A stretch of DNA of 64,000 nt from Rhizobium mayense (GTDB lineage Bacteria > Pseudomonadota > Alphaproteobacteria > Rhizobiales > Rhizobiaceae). Below, in pieces: positions 1 to 9,900 of this stretch. The stretch spans positions 276,565-340,564 of the forward strand of contig NZ_JARFYM010000010.1 in the NCBI RefSeq assembly GCF_030272705.1. The letters run 5' to 3'. The position numbers were made by a program, and so were the translations under genes. The first letter of the stretch is position 1; each line of letters starts with the position of its first letter. Below the pieces are notes generated by a model, which searched no databases, was not told where the DNA came from, and saw only the letters and a list, made by a program, of their open reading frames with translations.

Positions 1-534
1 TGGTCGCTCAAACGGCTCCGCCGCCAGCAAATCTTCAAGGTGTCGCACGTCATTGTGACGCCAGATCTTTTTTTCGACGCCTGAGCGCCGGACGCCCTCG
101 ATCATCGAATTGTGGTTCAATGCGTCCGACAGGATGAGGCAGTCTGGAAGCAGTCTTGCGATCGTCGCGATGCCCGTTTCGTTGGAGACATAGCCGGAGG
201 TGAAGACCAGCGCCGCGTCCTTGCCATGAAGGGAGGCCAGCTCGTTCTCAAGTTCGACGATCGGATGGTTGGTGCCGGAAATGTTTCGGGTGCCGCCTGC
301 CCCGGCACCCATACGGATCGCAGTCTCAACCATCGCATCGATCACCTTTGGATGCTGCCCCATGCCGAGATAGTCATTCGAACACCAGATGACCACCGGT
401 CGCGGACCGTCCGGAGCGTGCCAGATTGCCTGCGGAAAGCGCCCGGCAACACGTTCGAGATCTGCAAACTCGCGATAGCGCCGTTCGGAATGTAGCCGAC
501 CAAGGGCCTCAGAAAAGAAATGATCATATATCAT
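1..534 (-). CDS. hemA: 5-aminolevulinate synthase, N-terminal part (cut by window edge)
   Basis: Only the first 178 codons are present; the gene runs off the left edge. The enzyme is PLP-dependent and cytosolic, and it condenses glycine with succinyl-CoA to give 5-aminolevulinate, the first haem precursor in alphaproteobacteria. Recognisable family stretches are CSNDYLGMGQ (residues 51-60), GAGAGGTRNISGTNH (76-90), then HGKDAALVFTSGYVSN and LSDALNHNSMIEG. The PLP lysine lies outside the window. The ATG at 534 follows a good AAAGGAG site. The 390 bp upstream hold a repeat motif (751-790) shared with the cydAB promoter, so this copy may be tuned to respiratory need. It could be a second hemA besides a housekeeping one; that cannot be told from here. 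Confidence 0.93.
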   Translation of the reverse strand, partial: MIYDHFFSEALGRLHSERRYREFADLERVAGRFPQAIWHAPDGPRPVVIWCSNDYLGMGQHPKVIDAMVETAIRMGAGAGGTRNISGTNHPIVELENELASLHGKDAALVFTSGYVSNETGIATIARLLPDCLILSDALNHNSMIEGVRRSGVEKKIWRHNDVRHLEDLLAAEPFERP

Positions 535-923
535 GGGACGGATCTCCTTTCGTTGTTGTTCTCGAGGACGGAATTGTTAGAGGCCCAAGACGCCAGCTGG
601 CGGCGCCCGATCTCTCCCTGGGACGGCCGGTCCCGGAGGGAAGGGACCGGCCGCGGGCGACCCACGGCGGGGGACGGAGCGCCGGGCGCCAAATGCTTCC
701 AACGCGGACTGCTTGGATGCGATTATTGGTAGCGGACATGCGCAGCCGATGGGAGTAAAGCAGTCAAAATTGCGCCAAATCCCGGCAAAATGCCGCTTCC
801 GTTCGATGGTGATATCCGTCAACAGAGATCGCCAAACGGCACCCTATGGTATGTCCAGAGGGTGCCTGGCTTTCACAGCCGCATGTCAGATCACGTCCGA
901 TGCCGTAAGGCCTTGCCCCCCTT
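535..923. other. intergenic region upstream of hemA
   Basis: This stretch of about 390 bases has no credible coding sequence. It holds the hemA ribosome binding site at its left end and the decamer-repeat motif at 751-790. I see no clear terminator for the leftward efflux operon that ends at 924. Confidence 0.6.
751..790 (-). promoter_or_regulatory. four 10-bp-phased repeats upstream of hemA (motif A)
   Basis: Read on the minus strand, the site is four consecutive decamers: TTTTGCCGGG, ATTTGGCGCA, ATTTTGACTG, CTTTACTCCC. Near-identical decamers occur at 13051-13080 and 18695-18724, each upstream of a respiration-related unit. Ten-base spacing of direct repeats is typical of tandem binding by winged-helix regulators. 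The motif points toward hemA, about 215 bases from its start. Binding is inferred. Confidence 0.5.
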
Positions 924-2105
924 TCAGGAATTGCCCTGGCCAGTAAGACATTCGGGCCGTTGCGAAGATTGCCCGAACCAGCTGACCAGGCTGGCCTCCA
1001 GATCCGAGCGCAATCGCTTCAGCCGCGTTTCACCTTCAGCGGCAGAACCGTTGCGGATCGTAATCGTTGCGGTCAGGCCTGACACGAGCGGCACGCCTGG
1101 CGGCACTTTGTCGATTGCGATGCGCACCGGTACGCGCTGTGCCAAACGCACCCACGTATAGACCGGATCGACGTTGGGGAGTCCCTGTGTGGCTGCAGTG
1201 GCGTTGGACACGCTGACACCACGCGTCACGGTCGCTATATGTCCAATGATCGGCGCGGAATAGCCCAGCAGATGGGCTTCGGCTCGATCGCCGATGCACA
1301 GCCGCGAGAGCTTGGTTTCCTCGAAATAGCCATCGATCCAATAGCTGTCGGCGTCTATGATCGAGACGTTCGTGGCGCCGGCGCGGGCGTAATCGCCCTG
1401 CCGGAGCAGGAGGTTGGTCACGACACCATTCACCGGGCTGCGCACGACAGTGCGCTGCAGATTGATTTCGGCCTGCGAAACCTGCTCCTGCGCGGCGTCG
1501 ACTGCAGCACTGGCCTGCAGTGCCGCTCCTTCATAGACCTGCTTCTCCTCGATGCTGGTCGCCATATCCTGAGACAAGCGACGGCGCCGCTCGGACTGCA
1601 GGCCCTTCACGTCCCGATCTGCTGTCCTTTGCTGCAGGGCGGCCTTGCTCGCGCGAAACGCCACCTCGAAATCGAAGGGGTCGATGACATACAAAATGTC
1701 ACCCTTGCGAACGAACTGATTGTCTGCAACGAGAACCTGCCTGATCTGTCCGGAGACTTGCGGAGCGATGCTCGCCACCTGCACGCGAATGCGACCGTCG
1801 CGAGTCCAGGGCGCGAAATTATAGACATCCCATGTCGTCAACGCCGCCAGCACCGCGACGATGAACATGCCCGCGGTGGCGATGCTGCGTAACATCATCT
1901 GGAACCTGGCTCCTAATCGGCCTCGTAGTGGCGCGACCCCCTTGACCCTTTGCCGGGCCACATGCCCTTCCGGAGGCAATTCGGCTATTCTTAGAGCAAT
2001 CTCATCGGATTGACCGACTGCGGGCGGCGTTTCCCTAGGCGGAACCATCGGCGCTGGAGTCGTCGCACCGCGCTGAACAAGGTCATTGCCAATTATCGTT
2101 TCCAT
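924..2105 (-). CDS. HlyD/EmrA-family membrane fusion (adaptor) protein
   Basis: This 393-residue protein is the periplasmic adaptor of an aromatic-acid-type efflux system (AaeA/EmrA family). One membrane segment lies near residues 70-92, followed by the family start NFAPWTRDGRIRVQ, a biotinyl-lipoyl half (ASIAPQVSGQI, VADNQFVRKGDILYVIDP), a coiled-coil hairpin rich in Ala/Gln/Glu, and the second half (RSPVNGVVTNLLLRQGDYA). It is the last gene of a leftward operon with a FUSC permease and DUF1656. The start at 2105 has a GGAGA site. That gives an unusual cytoplasmic extension of about 68 residues before the membrane anchor; a later Met at residue 69 or 70 would give the usual length. Confidence 0.88.
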   Translation of the reverse strand: METIIGNDLVQRGATTPAPMVPPRETPPAVGQSDEIALRIAELPPEGHVARQRVKGVAPLRGRLGARFQMMLRSIATAGMFIVAVLAALTTWDVYNFAPWTRDGRIRVQVASIAPQVSGQIRQVLVADNQFVRKGDILYVIDPFDFEVAFRASKAALQQRTADRDVKGLQSERRRRLSQDMATSIEEKQVYEGAALQASAAVDAAQEQVSQAEINLQRTVVRSPVNGVVTNLLLRQGDYARAGATNVSIIDADSYWIDGYFEETKLSRLCIGDRAEAHLLGYSAPIIGHIATVTRGVSVSNATAATQGLPNVDPVYTWVRLAQRVPVRIAIDKVPPGVPLVSGLTATITIRNGSAAEGETRLKRLRSDLEASLVSWFGQSSQRPECLTGQGNS

Positions 2106-2117
2106 CGGTGTTCTCCA

Positions 2118-2321
2118 CTAGAAAAGGTGCATCAAGAGACAAAGGATCGTCGTGTAGAGGCTGAGCTCGGCAATCTGGGGATTGCTGAAGAGCTTCGTGA
2201 ATCCGACGAGAAGAAGAATCGGACGAAGGAGAAAGGCGATTGCGAGTGCCGCAGCCAGGTAGGCCGCGAAGGGCGCAACCAGGACGCCTTCAATGACCAG
2301 TTCGTGAAAGGTGTGTGTCAT
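2118..2321 (-). CDS. DUF1656 small membrane protein (AaeX-like)
   Basis: This 67-residue protein has two hydrophobic segments (about residues 10-35 and 50-66) and the HELVIEGVLVAPF start typical of DUF1656/AaeX proteins. Such proteins are found almost always between a FUSC permease and a HlyD adaptor, as here. The exact role is unknown; it is presumed to be an accessory part of the efflux complex. The start codon overlaps the end of the FUSC gene by four bases, which implies translational coupling, and the HlyD gene begins 12 bases after the stop. Confidence 0.85.
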   Translation of the reverse strand: MTHTFHELVIEGVLVAPFAAYLAAALAIAFLLRPILLLVGFTKLFSNPQIAELSLYTTILCLLMHLF

Positions 2322-4210
2322 CGCATGATCTCCGGGATTGGTTGGACCTCTCGGTCGCCGTCGATGAGGTTGCTCGCGGTTAGAAGGATGGTTGCGATGT
2401 CACTCGCAGCGGGGTTCTCAGACGACACTTCGCGACGGATCGCTGCTGCCAGGGCGCGCAGCGCCTTGGCATCCTGTGCGATGAGCGCAGCACGTGCCTG
2501 ATCCGCAAGAAGAGCCATTGGACCATCGGCGAGTTGAAGGAGTTTCGCATCGCAAAGACGCATCACAGCCGATTGATCGAAGCAGGAGAGCATGCCGGCG
2601 AGAGAACCGCTGTCCTGAGTTCCACCCGCCGAGATGAACTGCTCGAGCCGTGCCATTTCGCGAAACGCCGCTTCTTCGGGTGCCCGCCCATTTTCGGATC
2701 GCAGCCGGCGCAGATCGTCTCGGGCTGACGAAACCAATCGTTTTCTCCGTTTCGCATCAGAGACAGGAGGGATGAGAATTTGCGCTACGAGCAGGATCGC
2801 AGCCGCTGCAAAAATGAACACGCCGGTGATCAGAAATGTCAGCGGGTTATAGGACTGCGGATTGCTGGGCGCGAGAAAGATCGTAATGAAGGACAGATTG
2901 ACGCGACCAAGTGACGACCAGAGAAGGTTCTGCGACGTCATGCAGAGCGTTGCTCCGATGAGGAAGGGAGCCATCGCAATTGCCAGCAGCGGAAAGGCGT
3001 CAACCCCATCGAGTATGAAGAATTCGAGAATGCCCGTCAAAAACATGGCGGTGGGCACACCGACCAGCGCCATGGCGGTAAACGCGCGTGGACTTGGCGT
3101 CGTCGCCCCAAGTGCTGCGATCAACAGGACGAAGGACAACGAGACGCTTGTCGCAGGCCAGCCAGTCCAAATGAACAGCGCCGAAGCGATTGCAATCCAC
3201 AGAGCAGCGCGCACACCGCTTTCTATGGCAGTTCGATAGGAGCGGAACATTGGCGCGCGCCACACGTGGGAGGGCCACTTGGCCGATCTCAACGCCAGAA
3301 AATCAGCACGGAACCCTCCGTCGCGCCGCAGAAATTCTTTCGCCGCCCACGCCGCAGTGTGAGTCTCGCGGCGCCCCTGGATCTCTTCAGGGCGTGATTG
3401 TGGCGCGACAGCGGTCTCGATATCCACGGCGGCGCCGCTCATGGAGATCTTCAGGATCCGCGCCGCCTGGAGTTCACCAGCCAATGCAACGACGGCGCTT
3501 TGCCCGGCGGCGTTCCTGGCAGGGCCGCCGTTTGCATCGAAGCCAATACTTGCCATTGAGGGACCGAGAACCATGATATCGCGCACCAGATCGAGAAAGG
3601 TCGACGTATTGCACGGTTCAGGCGATGAGACTGACATGGCATAGGCCCGAACGCGGCGGTGCAGAGCTGCGAGTTGGGCAACAAAGCGTGGATACTGGCC
3701 CGGTGCGAACATGAGATCGTTAATGACCGCCGTCGCAAGGATACCGATTGCGATCGAAGAGCCGCGCGATATCGCGACTTCGAACACCTGCTGGGGATTG
3801 TCGAGCTGCTGTGTTGCGATCAGCCCGACCGTATAACCCGACAGCACCGCCGCATAGGCGCGATTGCCATCCAGAAGCTTTGCAACAAAGATGCTGCTTC
3901 CCATCCACAATGCGAATGCGGCGAGGACCAGGTCCCTCGTCTGCGAGAACAAGCCGGTGATAACGATGGATGCGACCACTCCGACAACCGTGGCCAGCAA
4001 GCGATAGCCTGCCTTTTCCAAAGCCTGGCCTCGTGTCGGTTCCGCAAGAATGGAAACCGTGAGCGCCGCCGTCGACGGCGCCTCGAGCTGAAGCCAGAAG
4101 CTTACGAAGAGCGCAAGGGTGGTGGCCAGCCAGATGCGGATGGCGAACGACCAGGCGCTAACCGGAAACGTCAAGATTTCGAATGGTTTGCGGGAAGGTG
4201 TCATAGCCAT
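2318..4210 (-). CDS. FUSC-family aromatic acid exporter-like inner-membrane permease (AaeB-like)
   Basis: This 630-residue protein has two blocks of about five to six membrane helices (roughly residues 20-175 and 340-490), each followed by a soluble region. That is the duplicated layout of FUSC/AaeB permeases. The first block contains LEAPSTAALTVSILAEPTRGQALEKAGYR-like sequence, typical of the family. With the HlyD and DUF1656 partners it would export hydroxylated aromatic acids or similar small organic acids across the inner membrane. The substrate is not deducible. The ATG at 4210 follows GAAGGAACAGG. The upstream winged-helix gene is 32 bases away on the same strand and probably in the same transcript. 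Confidence 0.88.
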   Translation of the reverse strand: MAMTPSRKPFEILTFPVSAWSFAIRIWLATTLALFVSFWLQLEAPSTAALTVSILAEPTRGQALEKAGYRLLATVVGVVASIVITGLFSQTRDLVLAAFALWMGSSIFVAKLLDGNRAYAAVLSGYTVGLIATQQLDNPQQVFEVAISRGSSIAIGILATAVINDLMFAPGQYPRFVAQLAALHRRVRAYAMSVSSPEPCNTSTFLDLVRDIMVLGPSMASIGFDANGGPARNAAGQSAVVALAGELQAARILKISMSGAAVDIETAVAPQSRPEEIQGRRETHTAAWAAKEFLRRDGGFRADFLALRSAKWPSHVWRAPMFRSYRTAIESGVRAALWIAIASALFIWTGWPATSVSLSFVLLIAALGATTPSPRAFTAMALVGVPTAMFLTGILEFFILDGVDAFPLLAIAMAPFLIGATLCMTSQNLLWSSLGRVNLSFITIFLAPSNPQSYNPLTFLITGVFIFAAAAILLVAQILIPPVSDAKRRKRLVSSARDDLRRLRSENGRAPEEAAFREMARLEQFISAGGTQDSGSLAGMLSCFDQSAVMRLCDAKLLQLADGPMALLADQARAALIAQDAKALRALAAAIRREVSSENPAASDIATILLTASNLIDGDREVQPIPEIMR

Positions 4211-4242
4211 GATCCTGTTCCTTCAGAAATCAGCAGCCGCCA

Positions 4243-4716
4243 TCAATTGCTGGATCTCGCCACCTCGACTGAGGCGACGAAGCGATAGCCACGTCCGGGG
4301 ATGTTGATGATGAATCGATTGCCGTCCCTGCCGTCACGAAGCGTGCGGCGCAGCGCCGACATATGAACCGTGAGGTTGGCGGGCTCGACGAAAATATTGG
4401 GCCAGACGCGGGCCATCAAATCTTGCTTGCTGACCAGCTCGCCAGGACGTTCGAGCAAAGCAATCAGGATTTCCAGAGCCCGGCTTCCCAGCGGCACGGG
4501 CTTGCCGCGTTCCAGCAGAAGAAACTGCATCGGAAACAGGCAAAACGGTCCAAATGAAACGTCGGTTGACGCTGCGCCATCGACCGACCCTGCTGATTTG
4601 TCGATGAGCGGCTTGTCTCTATCCGGACTCTGAACAGCCTGTCCTGTGCCAAGTCCCGCCCGAGAATGAAGTTGCTCCAAGGGTTCGAAAATTGCAGTCG
4701 ATTCCAGTGCTTGCAT
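4243..4716 (-). CDS. winged-helix DNA-binding regulator (OmpR/CadC-type C-terminal domain)
   Basis: This 157-residue protein has a disordered N-terminal third and a C-terminal Trans_reg_C winged helix (about residues 55-150). Visible are the FGPFCLFPMQFLLLERGKPVPLG start, LVSKQDLMARVWP, the recognition-helix region ANLTVHMSALRRTLRD and the closing wing IINIPGRGYRFVA. There is no receiver domain and no membrane helix, so it is neither a full response regulator nor a ToxR-type sensor. It heads the efflux operon and most simply controls it. Such domains often bind direct repeats one helical turn apart. The phased decamers found at three promoters in this window are therefore possible targets, but nothing here proves it. 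Confidence 0.8.
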   Translation of the reverse strand: MQALESTAIFEPLEQLHSRAGLGTGQAVQSPDRDKPLIDKSAGSVDGAASTDVSFGPFCLFPMQFLLLERGKPVPLGSRALEILIALLERPGELVSKQDLMARVWPNIFVEPANLTVHMSALRRTLRDGRDGNRFIINIPGRGYRFVASVEVARSSN

Positions 4717-4951
4717 GATAACCTCACGTGCTTGGCAGGGCTTATCCCAGCAAAATCTTCGTGAGGCATAATTTGATGATTTGGGGTACCAAGCGCTATT
4801 CGACGTGCGTGGCGTCTGTTTACCGATTTGGTTGCGTTACCTGAACCTTGATTTACAGATCGTGACGCCGGCGGCTTCCACCGAGCAGTTCGCGGCGATC
4901 AGCGTTGTGACTGCGCCAGACTAACTCGACCGAAACGTGGAAGCGTGCAAC

Positions 4952-5587
4952 TCAGGAGCGTTGCGGAGCGTCGGGTACCAGCTTGAGCTTATCAGCCATT
5001 CGGCCGAGTTCCGGAAGCGATCCGGCTTTCATTTTCTGCATCGCCCTGCTGCGATGAACCTTCACGGTCGCTTCGGCGATCCCGATATCGTAGGCAATCT
5101 GTTTGCTCAGGCGTCCGCGTGCAACTTCGATCACGATCTCACGCTCCCGGGGACTTAATGACAGGAAACGCTCCCTTAGGTCGGCCAAGTCCTTTTCACT
5201 TTCACGACGGGCACGATCGCGAGATAAGCCGAACTGAATAGCATCAAGCAGATCCTGATCGCGAAACGGCTTGGTCAAGAACTCGATGGCACCCCGCTTC
5301 ATTGCCTGGACGGACATCGGGATGTCGCCGTGCCCCGTGATGAAGATGATGGGGATTTCCCTGTTTGCCGTGGCGAGCTCGCGCTGGAGATCGAGGCCGC
5401 TTTGGCCGGGCAACCGGATGTCAAGCACCAGACAGGTGGGGCAATCCGGTTGTTCGGCCGCAAGGAACTCGGAGATGGACGCAAATAGCTGAACGTTCAT
5501 GCCGACCGATCGTAACAGTCGGCCGACCGAAGCGCGGAGGTCCGGATCGTCGTCTATGACCAGCACGGTGGAGGTTGGGTCAGACAT
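4952..5587 (-). CDS. FixJ/NarL-type response regulator with LuxR HTH
   Basis: This 211-residue protein has an N-terminal receiver (about residues 5-120) with the acidic pair in VIDDDPD, phospho-acceptor Asp56 in LVLDIRLPG, the Thr in FITGHGD and Lys106 in FLTKPF. A LuxR/GerE helix-turn-helix follows (about 140-195; LSPREREIVIEVARGRLSKQ and EATVKVHRSRAMQKM). It resembles the FixJ/TodT subgroup, whose partners are PAS-containing histidine kinases. The giant sensor kinase downstream (6973-12873) is the obvious candidate partner. A LuxR domain binds inverted repeats, so it is a weaker candidate for the phased direct repeats. Confidence 0.92.
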   Translation of the reverse strand: MSDPTSTVLVIDDDPDLRASVGRLLRSVGMNVQLFASISEFLAAEQPDCPTCLVLDIRLPGQSGLDLQRELATANREIPIIFITGHGDIPMSVQAMKRGAIEFLTKPFRDQDLLDAIQFGLSRDRARRESEKDLADLRERFLSLSPREREIVIEVARGRLSKQIAYDIGIAEATVKVHRSRAMQKMKAGSLPELGRMADKLKLVPDAPQRS

Positions 5588-5948
5588 CGCTGCTGCTCGG
5601 GAGAGATTGCGAAAATAAGCCTTCGTCTGGTTCGAAGTTTGGGAGAACGAGCATTTTTAGCGCTAATCGCTGAATTTGAACAGCTCATTCTATTCCGGAT
5701 GACGGGCACGATGTACGCCAAAGTTAATGCGCAATCCCATAACTCCGGGGCTCGTTCGATACACTGTCCGAGACGGCGGTCGACTTCGGATGGAACTCGA
5801 TCTACGGCTAGACCGACAGCCACTGGGCGACGCGCCCATCAGTTCACGTACGCCACTCGGCTTCAGCGGTCACGCGAGATACTCCTTTTTTGGAAGCGTC
5901 AAGATGGAAAGCATTATCAGCCTCCGCCGGGAGCCATCGGCAAGGGCC
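5588..5948. other. intergenic region, no recognisable feature
   Basis: Several short open frames cross this stretch, but none has a convincing ribosome site or a familiar protein sequence. It presumably contains the promoter of the leftward FixJ-type regulator. Confidence 0.4.
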
Positions 5949-6272
5949 TTAAGCTGACCCACAATCACTCGCTCGGTGATGGGCGCGGCGCGGAGCATCG
6001 CCTGCGTTGTCTTTAAGTATTGTTTGCCTCACTGTAAGACCTGAAACGTTATGAAGGCCTCGCAGGGTTCTCTGGCAGAGCCGGTGGAAGGCGATTTGGA
6101 GCCAGGGCAGCCAATTGCCGTCACTTGCCCGACAAGCCCTGAATTGATCGACGCATTTCCTGGAGCAAAGCTGGGTTCGCCAAGATTGATAGCGGACGAG
6201 ACCAAACTTGCCACCACAGACTGCGCATCGCCTGACCTTGCCAGACCCGTGATCTTCAGAGTGATGAGACAT
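5949..6272 (-). CDS. small conserved hypothetical protein with CxxC...CxxxC zinc-ribbon-like motif
   Basis: The first 60 or so residues contain RRCAVCGGKFGLVRY, then SWRTQLCSRKCVDQF. The two cysteine pairs are spaced like a small zinc-binding knuckle. Similar short proteins of about 60-70 residues are, as far as I recall, common as unnamed genes in rhizobia. The start at 6272 has a GGGAGAACA ribosome site. The tail after about residue 70 looks unlike the family and may be read-through of a shifted or decayed end. Function is unknown. It lies alone between two response regulators. Confidence 0.45.
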   Translation of the reverse strand: MSHHSEDHGSGKVRRCAVCGGKFGLVRYQSWRTQLCSRKCVDQFRACRASDGNWLPWLQIAFHRLCQRTLRGLHNVSGLTVRQTILKDNAGDAPRRAHHRASDCGSA

Positions 6273-6599
6273 TGTTCTCCCCTATTGCCTGATGCATTTA
6301 GCGTGCATGCAGACTACGAAAATCATCACCAGCGGCTCAATTGAGCGCAGGTCGATGTCGGATATCCAACAGTGGCGAGACGATGATACGAAGGCTTATG
6401 GCGCCCGGGTTTGCTCGTAGAGGTCTCTCTCGTTCACGAGGCATAGACACGCAACTTCGCAATTGTCGTTGAGATAAGCCAAAATTTACGATGCGCGGGC
6501 ATTCCGCCGGTGGCATTCTTTGAAGGTAACGCGCAAATCCATGCGGAGCGCCGTGGACGGCCGCCTTCGCGAGGTTTTTAAACTGCCAAAGGCGGCACA
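6273..6599. other. intergenic region upstream of the single-domain receiver gene
   Basis: No supported gene or hairpin is visible in about 330 bases. It must contain promoters for the divergent genes at 6272 (leftward) and 6600 (rightward), but I could not pick out a confident -35/-10 pair. Confidence 0.4.
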
Positions 6600-6989
6600 A
6601 TGAAAGGCCTGTTGGTTTCGGTCGTCGACGATGATCGGCATTTTCGCAAATCCATGCGACGTCTCATCAGATCGCTTGGCTATAGCGTCGACGATTTTAC
6701 CTCTGCGACAGACTTTCTCGCCTCCCCGCGCCTTGCCGATACCGCCTGCTTGATCTCCGACATTAATATGCCTGTCATGAGCGGGCTTGAACTCTTCCGG
6801 CACCTTGTCGCCCAGGGCTGCACAATTCCGACAATTTTTGTGACTGGCCTTCCCAATGATTCCGACGAGGCCCATGCCTTAAACGACGGAGTCCTGTGCT
6901 ACCTCGCCAAGCCAGTGGATGAAGAACGTCTCACACGATGTCTTTTCGAAGCTCTGAGGTCGGCTGGTTCGCTCAATGAATCTCAGTGA
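6600..6989 (+). CDS. single-domain response regulator (FixJ-like receiver only)
   Basis: This 129-residue protein is only a receiver domain. It has acidic residues in VVDDDRHFRKSMRRLIRSLGY, phospho-acceptor Asp54 in LISDINMPVMSG, Thr82 in FVTGLP and Lys104 in YLAKPVD. It has no output domain, so it probably acts by protein-protein contact or as a phosphate sink. The closest sequence type is the FixJ receiver, in line with a PAS-type kinase partner. It is transcribed toward the giant sensor kinase, and their 3' ends overlap by 17 bases. That convergent arrangement makes a functional pair plausible. Confidence 0.9.
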   Translation: MKGLLVSVVDDDRHFRKSMRRLIRSLGYSVDDFTSATDFLASPRLADTACLISDINMPVMSGLELFRHLVAQGCTIPTIFVTGLPNDSDEAHALNDGVLCYLAKPVDEERLTRCLFEALRSAGSLNESQ

Positions 6990-9900
6990 CGTCTGCTGTG
7001 GCGCGGGGCAAGGTGAACTTGAATAGAGCGCCGCGTGGTTCGTTCGCCTCCGCCCACAGCTTGCCACCATGGGCATTGATAATGGACCGGCATATCGAAA
7101 GGCCCATGCCTGTTCCACTGGCCTTCGTCGTATAGAAGGCCTCGAAGATGTGTTCGAGGTGTATCGGATCAATACCGGGGCCGGAATCGCGCACGGCTAC
7201 AACGACGCCGGTCGGGTCTTGCTCGGTACTGATCACCAGCTCTCGTGCGCCCGCCTCGACCGAGGCCATTGCCTCGGCCGCATTGAGAACCAGGTTCAGC
7301 AAGACTTGCTGCAGTTGAACGCGGTCCCCCGGCACCCTTGGCAACGCAGCCGCAAGCCGGGTCTGGACCGAAACGCCATTCCTGTGCGTCGCGCTGCGTG
7401 CCAATGTAATCACTTCGTCTATGGCGGCATTGAGATCGAGGCGCTCCTTTCGTGGCGGCGCATTTTTCATTTGCTCGCGAATGCGGCCGATGATGTCCCC
7501 CGCTCGGTCAGTATCATCGACAACACAAGCGAGCGCTTCCTTGACCTCACCCATGTCCGGCGGCTGCATTTCCAGGAAGTTCTGGGCCGCACGGGCGTTG
7601 TTGCGTGCGCTGGCGATCGGCTGCGTGATTTCATGGGAAAGCGAAGCTGCCAATTCTCCCATCATGCTGACGCGGTTCATGTGGGCCAAATCCGCTTGCA
7701 TCTGCTGCAATCGCGCCAACGCCTGCGTGCGATCCTCGATGTCCGTCTGCAGGACATACCACCGGAGAATGCGTCCGGAGTCATCGCGAATTGGGATGCC
7801 ACGGTTGTCGAACCAACGATATTCGCCATCGAAGCGCCGCAGCCGTTGCTCGATTTGGTAGGGAATACCTGCCGCAATCGATGTCATGAAAACTTCGGCG
7901 ACGTGAGGAAGGTCCTCCGGGTGGACGGTTCCGTTCGCGGCCCAATTCTTCGCCTCTTCAAGCGACTGACCGCTATACTCCAGGATTTGGCGATTGACGG
8001 CTTCCACCTCACCATCCGGGGCCAATATCGCTACCAAGCCCGGTATTCCGTCGATTGCAGAGCGCAAATTTCGCTCGCTTTCACGCAGCGCTTCTTCTGC
8101 TCGCTTGCGATCGGTCAGATCGAGCACGAACGCGACGGCCTGGTCGCCATCCTCTTTGAACCGCGCGGCACCTATCAACACGGGAACACGGCTACCATCT
8201 TTCCGGAAATATTCCTTCTCGAAGGGCTGGAGGGTCCCGATTGAGTTTAGTGCTGTCCGAGTGAGTATATCGCGCTCGCGCCATTCCGGAGGGCTCAGCT
8301 CGGTCCACCGAACGCGGCCCAGAACCAAGTCCTCACGGTCGTATCCAAGGATGCGGAGAAACGCGTCGTTGGCTTCAAGAATCCGGCCCTCCCGATCGGC
8401 AACGAAGATCCCAATGATATTCGCGTCGACCAAACGCCGAATCTTTCCTTCGCGGTCCGCGAGGTCCTGATAAAGCCGCGATTTTTCGAGCGAGATTGCC
8501 GCCTGCGATGCAAGCACCTTCAATAGGGAGACGCGATCGGGCGTGAACACGTTTGGCGCCAAGTTGTTCTCAAGATAGAGAATGCCTATGAGTTTTCCCT
8601 GATTGATCAACGGCAAACAGAGAATAGAACGAACACGACGCTCAACGATGTAGGGATCGGCTGAAAAGGCATTTTGAGATGATGTGCCATCAATAATGAT
8701 GGCCTCTTGGGTGCGCATTCCATAACGAATGAGCGATTCCGGCAGAGCGGCTTCAGGGTCGGGCCGGTCCCGCAGATGCACGGTTACATCCACTCCATTG
8801 GCGGTCGCTTCAGCCTCTATTTGCAGCTTATCATCTCGCGGGACAATCAAGAGACCGCGTTCGGCGCCGGCGTGCTCCAGGGCCGCGCGCATGAGCTTTT
8901 CCATGAGCTTTTCCAGAACGATCTCGCCAGAGAGTGCTTGAGAGACTTCGACAATCGTCGCGAGGTCGAGATATTCAACTGGTGCCTCGATTGTGCCGGT
9001 TAGCCCCCGCGTGCGCTCGTCCTGCTTCAGCCATGGATGGTGCTGATCCAGTTGCCGCACCTTGGCATCGGCGCCCCATTGGAGATAGCCCCGCCGTGCA
9101 TTTCCCAAATAAAGATTCGCGATCTCCTCGAACCCACGTGCCGCGTAAAAGCTGGCCGCGAGCTCGTTGGCCAGTGCCTCGTTGTGAACAAATCGGTTCG
9201 CGCGTGCCGACGCAATGGCGCGTTCGTATAGCTCCATGGCATCGAGCGGGCGCCCCTCGATACGGGCAATCTCCGCTCCGACCAGCGCGGCGCGGTTCTC
9301 GAAATTCTCCGGGCAGTGCTTCGACCAGATCTCAAGCTGCCGGTGGTGCGCGACCAGAGCGCAGACATGATATCCGCGCTCCTCGGTCACTGCCCCGTTA
9401 CAGGCCATCGCGTTCGAGAGCGCACTGTAGAAATGGTACTCCGCGGTTTCGAAGAGGGACGCCGATGTCCATAGGAGCCGTTTTGCTCTCTCCGAGGCAT
9501 CGAGAGCGCTCCTATAGTCGCCGGCGAAGAAGCGTGCCTGGAGCTTTCGGCACCAGTACCAGCATTCAGCAAGCGCCAAGTCCGAGTTGCTGGAGTAATG
9601 ACCCTCGATCCGAAGTTCGTCAAACTGCTCATCGTCGAAGCGCCCGAATATCGGTGTCAAGCCGCGAAGCGTTCGTATCAGCCCGAGCTGTGTGGAGATG
9701 ATGTCAATGATGAAGCCAAACTGCGCCTTCTGTGCAAACATGAGGCCATGTTCGGCCTCGCGCTGCACCTTAGGGAGCGGATCGCCCGCTGCGAGAAGGT
9801 TCGTGTTCAATTGATTGCAGCTGTAGGCAGCGTAAGTGAGGTCGCCAGTGAGATTGGCCGCCTCGAAAGCGCGACGCACAAAATCGCGACCAGCCCGGAC